From a virus: DNA of 21,447 nucleotides. The notes beneath the pieces were generated by a model. It saw nothing but the letters and a program-made list of their open reading frames with translations, was not told the origin of the DNA and ran no database searches. The number at the start of each line of letters is the position of its first letter. The stretch's first letter is position 1. Shown here in pieces: positions 1-5,244 of this stretch. The translations under genes and the position numbers were made by a program. The stretch lies in IMG/VR virus record IMGVR_UViG_3300038701_002310, positions 1-21,447 of that record, one strand, 5' to 3'.

Positions 1-178
1 GTAGCCGGGCGCAGATAGTGTCGATCAGCTCGCAGCCCTCCGGGGTCTGGGCGATGCGTTCTGTGTGAAATTCCAGCAACCCGACTTGGCGCTCGATCTC
101 ATTGAGGTAGTGAGCGACATGCGCGCGGTCCCAGGTGTCGCGGCCAACTTCGGCAAGGTCTGGCATATTCATAGGCAT
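1..178 (-). CDS. Hypothetical phage protein, partial (C-terminus off the left edge)
   Basis: The reading frame starts at an ATG on the minus strand at 178 and runs off the window after about 59 codons with no stop. Translation begins MPMNMPDLAEVGRDTWDRAH and continues as a polar, helical sequence (a YLNEIERQV stretch, then FHTERIAQTPEGCELIDTI). A GGAG Shine-Dalgarno lies about eight bases upstream and directly abuts the T-tract of the intrinsic terminator at 190-215. The gene is therefore separated from the rest of the leftward operon by that terminator and needs read-through or its own promoter. I do not recognise the family. It is smaller than or comparable to its operon neighbours so far as visible. 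Confidence 0.6.
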   Translation of the reverse strand, partial: MPMNMPDLAEVGRDTWDRAHVAHYLNEIERQVGLLEFHTERIAQTPEGCELIDTICARL

Positions 179-189
179 TGTCAGTCTCC

Positions 190-215
190 AAAAAAGTCCG
201 GGCATTCGCGCCCGG
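190..215 (-). terminator. Intrinsic terminator for leftward transcription
   Basis: On the minus strand a perfect 6-bp GC stem, CCGGGC/GCCCGG (plus-strand 198-203 and 210-215) with a 6-base loop, is followed by AC and then six T residues (plus-strand A190-195). This is a textbook rho-independent terminator. It sits between the small membrane peptide gene (230-322) and the next leftward gene (start 178). Confidence 0.75.
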
Positions 216-229
216 CAGGTGGGGAGGGG

Positions 230-322
230 TTACGTCAGCGCCAGGTATCCGGCGAATGAAACAACGGTCCCGATCATGGCAATATACAGCCATGTGCGGC
301 GGGTGTGGGATTGCTGGCTCAT
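230..322 (-). CDS. 30-residue single-pass membrane peptide
   Basis: The minus-strand ATG at 322 overlaps the stop of the upstream gene (ATGA arrangement at 319-322), which supports translational coupling. The product is 30 residues: a short basic N-terminus (MSQQSHTRRTW) followed by one hydrophobic segment (about residues 12-29, LYIAMIGTVVSFAGYLALT). This suggests a single transmembrane helix with the N-terminus inside. No signal-peptidase site is evident. No family is recognised. Its position as the last gene before the terminator at 190-215 and its coupling argue that it is a real gene despite its size. Confidence 0.55.
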   Translation of the reverse strand: MSQQSHTRRTWLYIAMIGTVVSFAGYLALT

Positions 323-672
323 GCCGGGCGATCCGGGTAATCCGTAACAGGGTGAACGCCACTCGCGATAACACGCGGGGTAAATGGCGTCACTTGGGGC
401 CGGTCAACAGCCGGGATGCCGTCAACTGCGGTCGGCTCTGTTGCGGCAAGGCGGGCTTGCTCAAGCCGGGCGGCTTCCAGGTGTATCCGCACGCTGTCAA
501 TCCGGTCCCGTGCGCGCTTCATGTGGGCGATGGCTGACGACAACTCAACGCCATTGCTCTTGGCCGGGTCAACCATTTTGGAGCTACCGATAAGGCCGAT
601 GGCGATGCCGACAGGTTCCAGGATGCCACTCGCTGCCGTGGCGGCGGTTGTAAGGCTCTTGTGATATGTCAT
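319..672 (-). CDS. Hypothetical phage protein, 117 aa
   Basis: The start is chosen at the minus-strand ATG at 672, preceded by a GGAGGC Shine-Dalgarno (about 678-683). An earlier in-frame ATG at 699 lacks one. The protein begins MTYHKSLTTAATAASGILEP and has a weakly hydrophobic Gly/Ile-rich stretch around residues 16-32. A charged helix follows (about 45-80, with MKRARDRIDSVRIHLEAARL), then a proline-rich tail. It overlaps both neighbours by four bases (ATGA junctions), typical of this operon. No family is recognised; a small membrane-associated or coiled-coil protein is possible. Confidence 0.6.
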   Translation of the reverse strand: MTYHKSLTTAATAASGILEPVGIAIGLIGSSKMVDPAKSNGVELSSAIAHMKRARDRIDSVRIHLEAARLEQARLAATEPTAVDGIPAVDRPQVTPFTPRVIASGVHPVTDYPDRPA

Positions 673-854
673 GACTCGCCTCCGTAAAAGGTCAAACAAT
701 TATCCACAATCTCGCCACGCGTAGCCCATTCGGGCATCGGCGGAAGATCGGGTCGTGTTGTTTTTGGATGGTCAAGCAGTGCTTTATAGAAGGCCGCACC
801 AAACGCGAGGTTTGGAAAATAGCCATCCAGCTTGTGGGTTTCCTTGCGGGTCAT
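669..854 (-). CDS. Hypothetical phage protein, 61 aa
   Basis: The ATG at 854 overlaps the upstream stop (851-854). The product is MTRKETHKLDGYFPNLAFGA followed by FYKALLDHPKTTRPDLPPMP and a short C-terminus ending FYGGES. It is a compact soluble polypeptide with no motif I recognise. A longer in-frame upstream extension exists but reads as arginine-rich low-quality sequence antisense-frame to the 851-1204 gene, so the coupled start is preferred. A perfect DnaA box sequence (700-708) lies inside this gene. Confidence 0.55.
   Translation of the reverse strand: MTRKETHKLDGYFPNLAFGAAFYKALLDHPKTTRPDLPPMPEWATRGEIVDNCLTFYGGES
700..708 (+). promoter_or_regulatory. Perfect DnaA-box 9-mer (TTATCCACA)
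   Basis: Bases 700-708 read TTATCCACA, the consensus DnaA-binding 9-mer. It is inside the coding sequence of a small leftward gene. By a simple 4^9 estimate about 0.16 such sites are expected in a window of this length on both strands, and a second perfect copy is present at 5260-5268. Function is inferred only from the sequence match. Confidence 0.4.
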
Positions 855-1204
855 GAGGTTTCGCCTTTCGCGCTTGCGGTGGCTTCGCTGTCGCTGCGCT
901 GCGTGTCCTCGCTCTGGCTGCGGGCCGCTGGTGGCGTGGGAAGTGGCCACCAGTCCGTGGGGCGGAACTCTGGCGCTTCGCTGTAGTAATGGCTGTCGGG
1001 GTCGTGCCACCCGTATGCCCAATAGGTGACGTGGCTTGTTCCCGTTGTAGCGTCGTGTGCGACGATTGTTGTCCCATCGCGCGGCGCAGTCTCGATTGGC
1101 TGCCATTCCCGGCCCGCAGCTTGCGAGGACACGGAGCGACCTTTGGGAGCCTCCCCATCCTTCTCAAACCAACCCTCACCATTCCTATCTGTAGACCAGC
1201 TCAT
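851..1204 (-). CDS. DUF551-like phage protein, 117 aa
   Basis: The minus-strand ATG at 1204 overlaps the upstream gene's stop at 1201-1203. Residues 34-45 read WQPIETAPRDGT and are followed by a Trp/Tyr-rich stretch and TDWWPLPTPPAA at about 83-94. This WxPIETAPxDG ... W-x-P-LP pattern is the hallmark of the small DUF551 family common in phage and prophage early regions. The function of the family is unknown. The last 25 residues are a Ser/Glu-rich disordered tail. A longer in-frame start at 1273 is rejected because the added residues are Arg/Cys-rich and lie over the neighbouring gene. Confidence 0.75.
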   Translation of the reverse strand: MSWSTDRNGEGWFEKDGEAPKGRSVSSQAAGREWQPIETAPRDGTTIVAHDATTGTSHVTYWAYGWHDPDSHYYSEAPEFRPTDWWPLPTPPAARSQSEDTQRSDSEATASAKGETS

Positions 1205-1383
1205 GACTGGCCCTCCACTTTGGCGAGTGCGGCGCGGGCGGCAATAACCTGCGGTTCTCTTTCCGCATCCCAATTGCCAGCGTCCCCGCTCTCGACCATC
1301 AGGGTGTAGTGGTCGAGTAGGGCTTTCAGCGCCTCATACAGATCAGGAGAGGCGGCAAACAGGCGGGCGTATTTTTCGGCCAT
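1201..1383 (-). CDS. Small conserved phage protein of the 'AAxPDLxEALKAL' type, 60 aa
   Basis: The ATG at 1383 is preceded by a GGAGG Shine-Dalgarno that lies in the end of the membrane-peptide gene upstream, so the two are coupled. The sequence starts MAEKYARLFAASPDLYEALK and continues to W, a short linker and ARAALAKVEG. The combination of 'A-x-PDLxEALKALL', a central Trp and a C-terminal 'IxAARAALAKxEG' is a very common small-protein pattern in phage early regions. Its function is unknown. It is probably an all-helical hairpin. Confidence 0.7.
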   Translation of the reverse strand: MAEKYARLFAASPDLYEALKALLDHYTLMVESGDAGNWDAEREPQVIAARAALAKVEGQS

Positions 1384-1384
1384 A

Positions 1385-1456
1385 TCAGCCTCCAATAAGC
1401 AGAAGTGAGAAAAGCAGGAGCCAGGATGTTGCCCCGATCCAGTCGCGGCGGGTCAT
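1385..1456 (-). CDS. 23-residue membrane micropeptide
   Basis: The minus-strand ATG at 1456 overlaps the stop of the upstream gene (1453-1456). The product is MTRRDWIGATSWLLLFSLLL followed by IGG: a basic start and one short hydrophobic helix. It fills an otherwise empty 70-base slot in a gapless operon and carries the Shine-Dalgarno of the next gene in its last codons. It may serve as a translational relay, a membrane peptide, or both. No family is recognised. Confidence 0.45.
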   Translation of the reverse strand: MTRRDWIGATSWLLLFSLLLIGG

Positions 1457-1659
1457 GCCTTGTTTGCCTCAACGCATTTGAAGTGAGCGGCAGACAGGGC
1501 GTTGATCACGTCATCCAGAGCGGTTTCCGTCAGCACCAAGTCCGTGGTCATGCCGGGTCCGATAAGTGAGAGCGTTGCTATCGTTTCGGCCGGCCCGTCC
1601 GGCTCGCGCTGGATGCGCTGTATGTGAACGCCTGCATGCGTCGCGGTTATTCGGGTCAT
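1453..1659 (-). CDS. Hypothetical phage protein, 68 aa
   Basis: The ATG at 1659 overlaps the stop of the upstream gene. The product begins MTRITATHAGVHIQRIQREP and includes GPAETIATLSLIGPGMTTDL, then a helix with FKCVEANKA at the end. An alternating beta pattern followed by one helix suggests a small alpha/beta fold. No family is recognised. The longer in-frame ATG at 1698 is rejected because the added 13 residues overlap the upstream gene and lack a ribosome site. Confidence 0.6.
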   Translation of the reverse strand: MTRITATHAGVHIQRIQREPDGPAETIATLSLIGPGMTTDLVLTETALDDVINALSAAHFKCVEANKA

Positions 1660-1946
1660 CACGCACCGCCTTTCTGGCGAGCGGAGAGCATGGCGCACCC
1701 AATCCGCCGAGCATCATCAGCAATCGGGCCTTCAATCGCTTTTCGTGTGAAAGTTACTTCCGAGCCAGAGTGGCCAAGGCCACTGGAAATCACGCGCCCA
1801 AACGGAAGCGCAATCTTCTCGACGGGGTATCCGCAACGGTAGGGATGCCCAGCCTTCGTGGCGTCCAGTCTCTCCAACCATTTGCAATCGGCGCAAGGGA
1901 CGCGGAAGCCCAATGGCAAATCGCCATCTTCGATACGATCAGCCAT
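1659..1946 (-). CDS. Small Cys-containing hypothetical protein, 95 aa
   Basis: The ATG at 1946 overlaps the upstream stop (1946-1948). The product starts MADRIEDGDLPLGFRVPCAD. It has a C-A-D-C pair near residues 18-21 and a third Cys in YRCGYP near 38, which suggests a small metal-binding knuckle, although a clean fourth ligand is not obvious. The first 22 bases of the junction, including the start codon, are an exact copy of the junction of the gene just upstream (2073-2094). The family is not recognised. Confidence 0.6.
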   Translation of the reverse strand: MADRIEDGDLPLGFRVPCADCKWLERLDATKAGHPYRCGYPVEKIALPFGRVISSGLGHSGSEVTFTRKAIEGPIADDARRIGCAMLSARQKGGA

Positions 1947-1948
1947 CA
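1927..1948. repeat. 22-bp direct repeat, copy 1 (gene start)
   Basis: Bases 1927-1948 are identical to 2073-2094. Each copy contains the start codon and the first six codons (MADRIE) of a different leftward gene plus the overlapping stop of the gene before it. The flanking bases and the rest of the two proteins differ, so similarity is restricted to the junction. Confidence 0.8.
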
Positions 1949-2092
1949 GAAACCACCTCCGAAAGAGTCGTCGTCATAGAGAGCCGGGAGGTCCGCCACC
2001 GGAGCGTCCGGGTTCTCGAACAGCAAATGCTCTTCGTCAGGCGTGAGGCTTCGGCCCAGCTCTTGTTCAATTTCTTCGATACGATCAGCCAT
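1946..2092 (-). CDS. Acidic hypothetical protein, 48 aa
   Basis: The minus-strand ATG at 2092 overlaps the stop of the upstream gene (2092-2094). The product starts MADRIEEIEQELGRSLTPDE, then EHLLFENPDAPVADLPALYD, and ends DDDSFGGGF. It is strongly acidic and short, and resembles small acidic phage proteins, but no family is recognised. Coupled junctions on both sides support it being a gene. Confidence 0.55.
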   Translation of the reverse strand: MADRIEEIEQELGRSLTPDEEHLLFENPDAPVADLPALYDDDSFGGGF

Positions 2093-2094
2093 CA
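2073..2094. repeat. 22-bp direct repeat, copy 2 (gene start)
   Basis: This is an exact copy of 1927-1948, containing the start codon and first codons of the leftward gene that begins at 2092. See copy 1. Confidence 0.8.
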
Positions 2095-2430
2095 CGCGGC
2101 CTCCTCTGTATGAGTTCTGGCAGCCTTGATAAGCGCCCCCTCAATGGCCTGATACGAGCCATACAGGGCCTTAATCGCATCCCCGTAATAGTCATCACTG
2201 CACAGCTCTTCACAGTAAGCCTCGGCAATGATTGCGAGCGAGCGCTCTGACAGGCGCAGCGGCTTGAGTGCGGCACCCACCTTGCGGGCGGCATCATGAG
2301 CCTTGCAGCGGATGTCTGCTTGCTCGCTGGCCGTCTCGCGCTCATTGGCGGCGTCTTCGCTATCCTGGCGCGGTGTGCGCTGGTCCCAGCTCATCCGGCT
2401 GAAATCCACATTGTCAGGGTAATTGCTCAT
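2092..2430 (-). CDS. First gene of the leftward operon, hypothetical 112 aa
   Basis: The start at 2430 is chosen because a GGGAGACGG Shine-Dalgarno lies just upstream; the in-frame ATG at 2541 would run through the promoter. The product begins MSNYPDNVDFSRMSWDQRTP. A Glu/Ala-rich segment follows, then a predicted helical domain (about residues 43-112) with RCKAHDAARKVGAALKPLRL and a C-terminus ending ARTHTEEAA. No family is recognised. As the promoter-proximal gene of the operon it should be among the earliest leftward products. Confidence 0.6.
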   Translation of the reverse strand: MSNYPDNVDFSRMSWDQRTPRQDSEDAANERETASEQADIRCKAHDAARKVGAALKPLRLSERSLAIIAEAYCEELCSDDYYGDAIKALYGSYQAIEGALIKAARTHTEEAA

Positions 2431-2457
2431 TAATCCGTCTCCCGTTTCGTTATCCTC

Positions 2458-2485
2458 ATTATGCATGTGGCGAGTCACACTGCAA
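2458..2485 (-). promoter_or_regulatory. Leftward sigma70-type promoter with an operator-like repeat and a GANTC site in its spacer
   Basis: Read on the minus strand, TTGCAG (plus 2480-2485) and CATAAT (plus 2458-2463) are separated by 16 bases, a good sigma70-type -35/-10 pair about 30 bases upstream of the first leftward start codon. The spacer contains a perfect inverted repeat, TGTG-N6-CACA (2466-2479). The centre of that repeat holds GAGTC (2472-2476), a GANTC methylation-type site in the context CGAGTCA. The position fits either repression or GcrA-type activation. Confidence 0.55.
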
Positions 2486-2550
2486 GCATAAAAGTGCAGC
2501 GGCACAAAAATACTTGCGCCCCATAGCGTGATGATGCACACTCCCTCATT

Positions 2551-2790
2551 ATGGCAGATAGATCAAAAAAGCGCCTTATCGAGCGCGCGCGTGCATACTG
2601 CGAAAGCAGTGGTTACGCATTCACAACGGTTTCCGTGAAGCTACTTGGCGGCGGTGCCGATCTTGGCAAAATCGAAGCGGGCAAGCGTGACATCATGGTT
2701 GCGACGCTGGACAAGGCCTTTGACCGCCTGGATCAACTGGAAGCCGACCAGAAGGCCCGTGAGCAACTCAAGGAGAAGCCTGATGCGTGA
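2551..2790 (+). CDS. Small repressor-like (possible HTH) protein, 79 aa
   Basis: This is the first rightward gene, divergent from the leftward operon. The sequence MADRSKKRLIERARAYCESS, GYAFTTVSVKLLGGGADLGK, IEAGKRDIMVATLDKAFDRL has the spacing of small phage proteins in which a helix, an 'xTTxSxKxLGxxxxLxxIxAGxR' helix-turn-helix-like core and a 'TxxKAFxxL' helix follow one another. That is the N-terminal pattern of Cro/CI-like DNA-binding proteins. A charged tail follows. No Shine-Dalgarno is visible before the ATG (upstream bases are CACTCCCTCATT). Gene order relative to the divergent promoter suits a regulator, but the fold call is tentative. Confidence 0.5.
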   Translation: MADRSKKRLIERARAYCESSGYAFTTVSVKLLGGGADLGKIEAGKRDIMVATLDKAFDRLDQLEADQKAREQLKEKPDA

Positions 2791-2875
2791 CACCCGTTCG
2801 CCGATTACTGGCCTGACCTTTGCGGTACTGACTTTCTTTGCTGTTGTCGTTTTTTTCAATCTGGGAGGTGTGTGA
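2783..2875 (+). CDS. 30-residue single-pass membrane peptide
   Basis: The ATG at 2783 lies inside the end of the preceding gene (stop 2788-2790) behind an AAGGAG ribosome site. The product, MRDTRSPITGLTFAVLTFFA then VVVFFNLGGV, is one hydrophobic helix with a short basic N-terminus. Its stop overlaps the next ATG (TGATG at 2873-2877). It is too short for the usual length cut-offs, but ribosome site and coupling on both sides support it. Confidence 0.5.
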   Translation: MRDTRSPITGLTFAVLTFFAVVVFFNLGGV

Positions 2876-3156
2876 TGTGGATGTATGTTTGGTTTGGTCT
2901 GGCGATGCTGCAGGCTGTGGTTATCTTGTGGCTGGTGGTGATGGTGCTGCGGTTGTCTGAGCGTAACGCGGAGCTTTCAGAGGCCCTTGACGGATGGATT
3001 GAGGAGGTTGATCGCCTTGATGCCCGCATCTTGGAATACGCTAGTAATCGCTTAGCGCTCCTGACCGCCCTCCGTGAAATCGCAGCCCAAGAAACCCCCG
3101 GTGCAAACGCCACTGCAAAGCGTATGGCTCGTATTGCTCGGGAGGCTTTGTCATGA
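2875..3156 (+). CDS. Membrane-anchored coiled-coil protein, 93 aa
   Basis: The start is set at the ATG at 2875 (TGATG junction) with a GGGAGG ribosome site; a GTG three bases earlier is less likely. Residues about 2-26 (MWMYVWFGLAMLQAVVILWL onward) form one transmembrane helix. A charged helical region follows (about 28-65, with LSERNAELSEALDGWIEEVD) that can form a coiled coil, and a short basic end. The layout, membrane anchor plus cytoplasmic helix, recalls spanin/Rz-like or other small phage inner-membrane proteins. Its location far from any lysis cassette argues against that role. The function is unknown. Confidence 0.55.
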   Translation: MWMYVWFGLAMLQAVVILWLVVMVLRLSERNAELSEALDGWIEEVDRLDARILEYASNRLALLTALREIAAQETPGANATAKRMARIAREALS

Positions 3157-3311
3157 ATAAGCCACCAGCAATGGACCCGGCCCGTGCCGCCGCCCGTGAG
3201 CGCTGGATATGCGCACCCAAGGGAAAGCGTGACGCCCGGCTCAAGGAGCTGAAAGACCTCACCACCGAGGCCCTTATCTGGAACCGGGAGGCGCGTAATG
3301 GCCAAGCGTAA
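3153..3311 (+). CDS. Small hypothetical protein, 52 aa
   Basis: The ATG at 3153 overlaps the previous stop (ATGA). The product is MNKPPAMDPARAAARERWIC, then APKGKRDARLKELKDLTTEA and LIWNREARNGQA. It ends at the TAA 3309-3311, overlapping the HNH gene start by 14 bases. It is basic and helical with no recognised family. It is not a shadow of a longer gene: it fills the only gap between its neighbours. Confidence 0.5.
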   Translation: MNKPPAMDPARAAARERWICAPKGKRDARLKELKDLTTEALIWNREARNGQA

Positions 3312-3690
3312 AGCCATACCCGTTGCCATCAAGCGCGCCGTGCTCGCCCGCTCTGGCGGAATGTGCGAGGCGCAAGACTGTGACCGTGTGGGCAAGGAGT
3401 TCGAGCACCGCGTCCCGGTAGCGCTGAACGGCGAGAACACAGAGGAAAACATCTGGCTTGCCTGCAAGACCTGTCACCGGAAGAAGACCAGCGAGCAGGA
3501 CTTGCCGCGCATCGCCAAAGCCAACCGCCAAGCGGGTAAGACGGGCCAGCGTGCGCGCCGTGAACGAGCCAAAGCAGCAGGAACTTATAGCGGCATTCCC
3601 TCACCAAAAGACGGCATGGGCAAGACACGCGGTTTCAGCAAGACACACAAGCGCCGTTTTGACGGCTCTGTTATTCGGAGGGATTCATGA
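3298..3690 (+). CDS. HNH endonuclease, 130 aa
   Basis: The protein carries a complete HNH/beta-beta-alpha-metal core. C23 and C28 (MCEAQDC) form the first half of a structural zinc site, E36-H37 the first catalytic His, N51 the central Asn, and C56-K-T-C59-H60 the second zinc pair with the metal-binding His. The C-terminal third is a Lys/Arg-rich tail suited to DNA contact. HNH enzymes make nicks or double-strand breaks. In phages they act in packaging when next to the terminase or as free-standing homing or recombination nucleases. Here it is in the early operon next to a VRR-NUC nuclease, so a replication, recombination or host-DNA role is more likely than packaging. Confidence 0.85.
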   Translation: MAKRKAIPVAIKRAVLARSGGMCEAQDCDRVGKEFEHRVPVALNGENTEENIWLACKTCHRKKTSEQDLPRIAKANRQAGKTGQRARRERAKAAGTYSGIPSPKDGMGKTRGFSKTHKRRFDGSVIRRDS

Positions 3691-4037
3691 AGCCGGAAGA
3701 CGCCATTCATCTCGCCATTGTGCGATATTTGAAAATGGCCCTGCCGAAGGATGCCCTGTTTTGGCACACGCCGAACACGTTCCCATCAGCCAAAATGCAA
3801 TATCACGTCAAGCTAAAGGATATGGGCCGCAGGGCGGGCATTCCCGATCTTCTGGTATTGCATGGCGCGAAGCTGATCGGACTTGAGGTGAAGGCCCCAA
3901 AGGGTCGCCAGTCGCCAGAGCAAAGGGACATCCAGGAACAGTTTGAATCCGCAGGCGGGCACTATCACCTTGTCCGCTCAATTGATGATGTGAAAGCAGT
4001 TTTGACAAGCCATGCCGTTATTCGGTCGGCTGCATAG
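3687..4037 (+). CDS. VRR-NUC domain nuclease, 116 aa
   Basis: The ATG at 3687 overlaps the HNH stop, behind a GGAGGG ribosome site. The sequence shows the small phage VRR-NUC pattern of the PD-(D/E)xK superfamily: a basic GRRAGIPDLLVL segment with D54, then E67-V-K69 and APKGRQSPEQ, and a final GGHYHLVRSIDD strand-helix. Stand-alone VRR-NUC proteins of about 100-120 residues are common in phage replication regions and have been reported to have Holliday-junction resolvase-type activity. Here the likely role is resolving branched replication intermediates before packaging. All core catalytic residues are present. Confidence 0.85.
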   Translation: MKPEDAIHLAIVRYLKMALPKDALFWHTPNTFPSAKMQYHVKLKDMGRRAGIPDLLVLHGAKLIGLEVKAPKGRQSPEQRDIQEQFESAGGHYHLVRSIDDVKAVLTSHAVIRSAA

Positions 4038-4045
4038 GAGGGGTC

Positions 4046-4546
4046 ATGACCTACAATTGGACAAAAGAATGCGAGGAGCGCTTAATTTCGCTGTGGAAGC
4101 TGGGAACAAGTGCAAGCGGTGTTGCGCAGCTGTTTGGTTGCGGCCTCACCAGAAACGCCATCCTCGGCAAGGTAGACCGCTTGCGCAAGGCGGGTATTGA
4201 TGTTGGCCCGGCCCGCACTGGTGGCGCTGCGGAGGCGGCAAGGCGGCGACCCAAGGCCCCGGTCATCAAGCACGTTGCCAAGCCGAAAGAGCTTCCACCA
4301 TGCGTGGAGCAGGACCCTACCCCGCTGCTCGATCTAAAGCCTCACCAGTGCCGTTACCCGATTGACGACATCAACGCGCCGGGCACGACTGAAACGCTTT
4401 TCTGTGGTGGCCAGAAGAAAGACGGCTCATCATACTGCGAGCATCACCACTCTGTCTGTTGCATGCCCTACAAGCGACGCAACAAGCCTCTGGACCGCTC
4501 CAAGTTTCGGGCGCAAGGCAAATTTGTTTTCGGGGTGGCAGCATGA
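4046..4546 (+). CDS. gcrA: GcrA-family cell-cycle transcription regulator, 166 aa
   Basis: The N-terminus (MTYNWTKECEERLISLWKLG, then SASGVAQLFG and TRNAILGKVDRL at residues 35-46) is the GcrA DNA-binding domain: a Trp-anchored helix bundle ending in the 'TRNAxxGKxxRL' recognition helix. A Lys/Pro-rich linker follows. The C-terminal region has C102-RYPI, C120-GG and C131-EHHH, matching the conserved 'CRWPI...FCG...SYCxxH' sigma-interacting domain of GcrA. In Caulobacter, GcrA binds RNA polymerase sigma70 and acts at promoters with methylated GANTC sites. A strong AGGAGGGG ribosome site precedes the ATG. The length is close to cellular GcrA (about 170 residues). The stop overlaps the methyltransferase start, so the two are co-translated. 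Confidence 0.88.
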   Translation: MTYNWTKECEERLISLWKLGTSASGVAQLFGCGLTRNAILGKVDRLRKAGIDVGPARTGGAAEAARRRPKAPVIKHVAKPKELPPCVEQDPTPLLDLKPHQCRYPIDDINAPGTTETLFCGGQKKDGSSYCEHHHSVCCMPYKRRNKPLDRSKFRAQGKFVFGVAA

Positions 4547-5244
4547 CCTATCAGCGCAAGGAAGTTATCGGCGAATGCACGCTGTACCAGGGCGATTGCC
4601 TTGAAGTGATGACGACGCTTGGCGAGTTCGATGCTGTGGTGACGGACCCGCCCTATGGGATGGCGTTTCGCTCCAATCACAGGTCTGTCAAACACAAAGC
4701 GATAGCCAATGACGGGGACGATTCTCTGTTGATCTGGGCCTGTGACCTGCCCGCTGCACATAGTCGCTATGTGTTCTGCAGGTGGGGTGACTTATTGAGG
4801 GTGCCGTACCCTAAAAGCTGTGTCGTTTGGGTGAAAAATAACTGGTCTATGGGTGATTTGCGGCATGAGCACGCCCGTCAATCCGAGTTGTGCCTGTTTT
4901 ATCCCGGACCGCATCACGACTTCCCCGATGGGCGGCCTAGTGACGTGGTGTTTGCGCCGCGCACCGACAACGCTCTTCACCCGACCGAAAAACCAGTTGC
5001 GTTGATGCGCCAAGTTGTCGGCTGGTCTCGCGGTCATGCCCTCGACCCCTTCATGGGCAGCGGGACCACAGGCGTTGCCAGCGTGAACCTTGGCCGCAGC
5101 TTCACCGGCATCGAGCTGGACCCCGGCTATTTCGACATCGCCTGCCGCCGGATCGAGGAGGCCTACAAGCAGCCCCGTCTGTTTGAAGAGCCTGCGCCGA
5201 AACCCGTGCAAGAGAAAATCAGCTTTGATGGAGATTCATCATGA
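4543..5244 (+). CDS. Beta-class DNA methyltransferase (N6-adenine or N4-cytosine), 233 aa
   Basis: The ATG at 4543 overlaps the GcrA stop (ATGA); a longer in-frame start at 4459 would run back into gcrA and is rejected. The catalytic motif DPPYG is at 35-39. After a variable region come HPTEKPVALM and the SAM-binding DPFMGSGTTG at 168-177, followed by GIELDPGYFDIA. Catalytic motif before SAM motif is the beta-class order shared with CcrM. At 233 residues it lacks the C-terminal extension of CcrM (about 358 residues) and resembles short phage orphan methyltransferases. No restriction enzyme is adjacent. The target sequence cannot be read from the protein, but its coupling to gcrA makes GANTC, or protection against host nucleases, the first hypotheses. 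Confidence 0.88.
   Translation: MTYQRKEVIGECTLYQGDCLEVMTTLGEFDAVVTDPPYGMAFRSNHRSVKHKAIANDGDDSLLIWACDLPAAHSRYVFCRWGDLLRVPYPKSCVVWVKNNWSMGDLRHEHARQSELCLFYPGPHHDFPDGRPSDVVFAPRTDNALHPTEKPVALMRQVVGWSRGHALDPFMGSGTTGVASVNLGRSFTGIELDPGYFDIACRRIEEAYKQPRLFEEPAPKPVQEKISFDGDSS

Noticed and set aside
2092-2541. Longer start (2541) for the first leftward gene
   Set aside because: It would read through the -10/-35 elements; the start at 2430 has a good ribosome site.
4459-4542. Earlier in-frame start for the methyltransferase
   Set aside because: The extra 28 residues overlap the conserved C-terminus of the GcrA homologue and show no methyltransferase similarity; the ATGA junction at 4543 fits the operon style.
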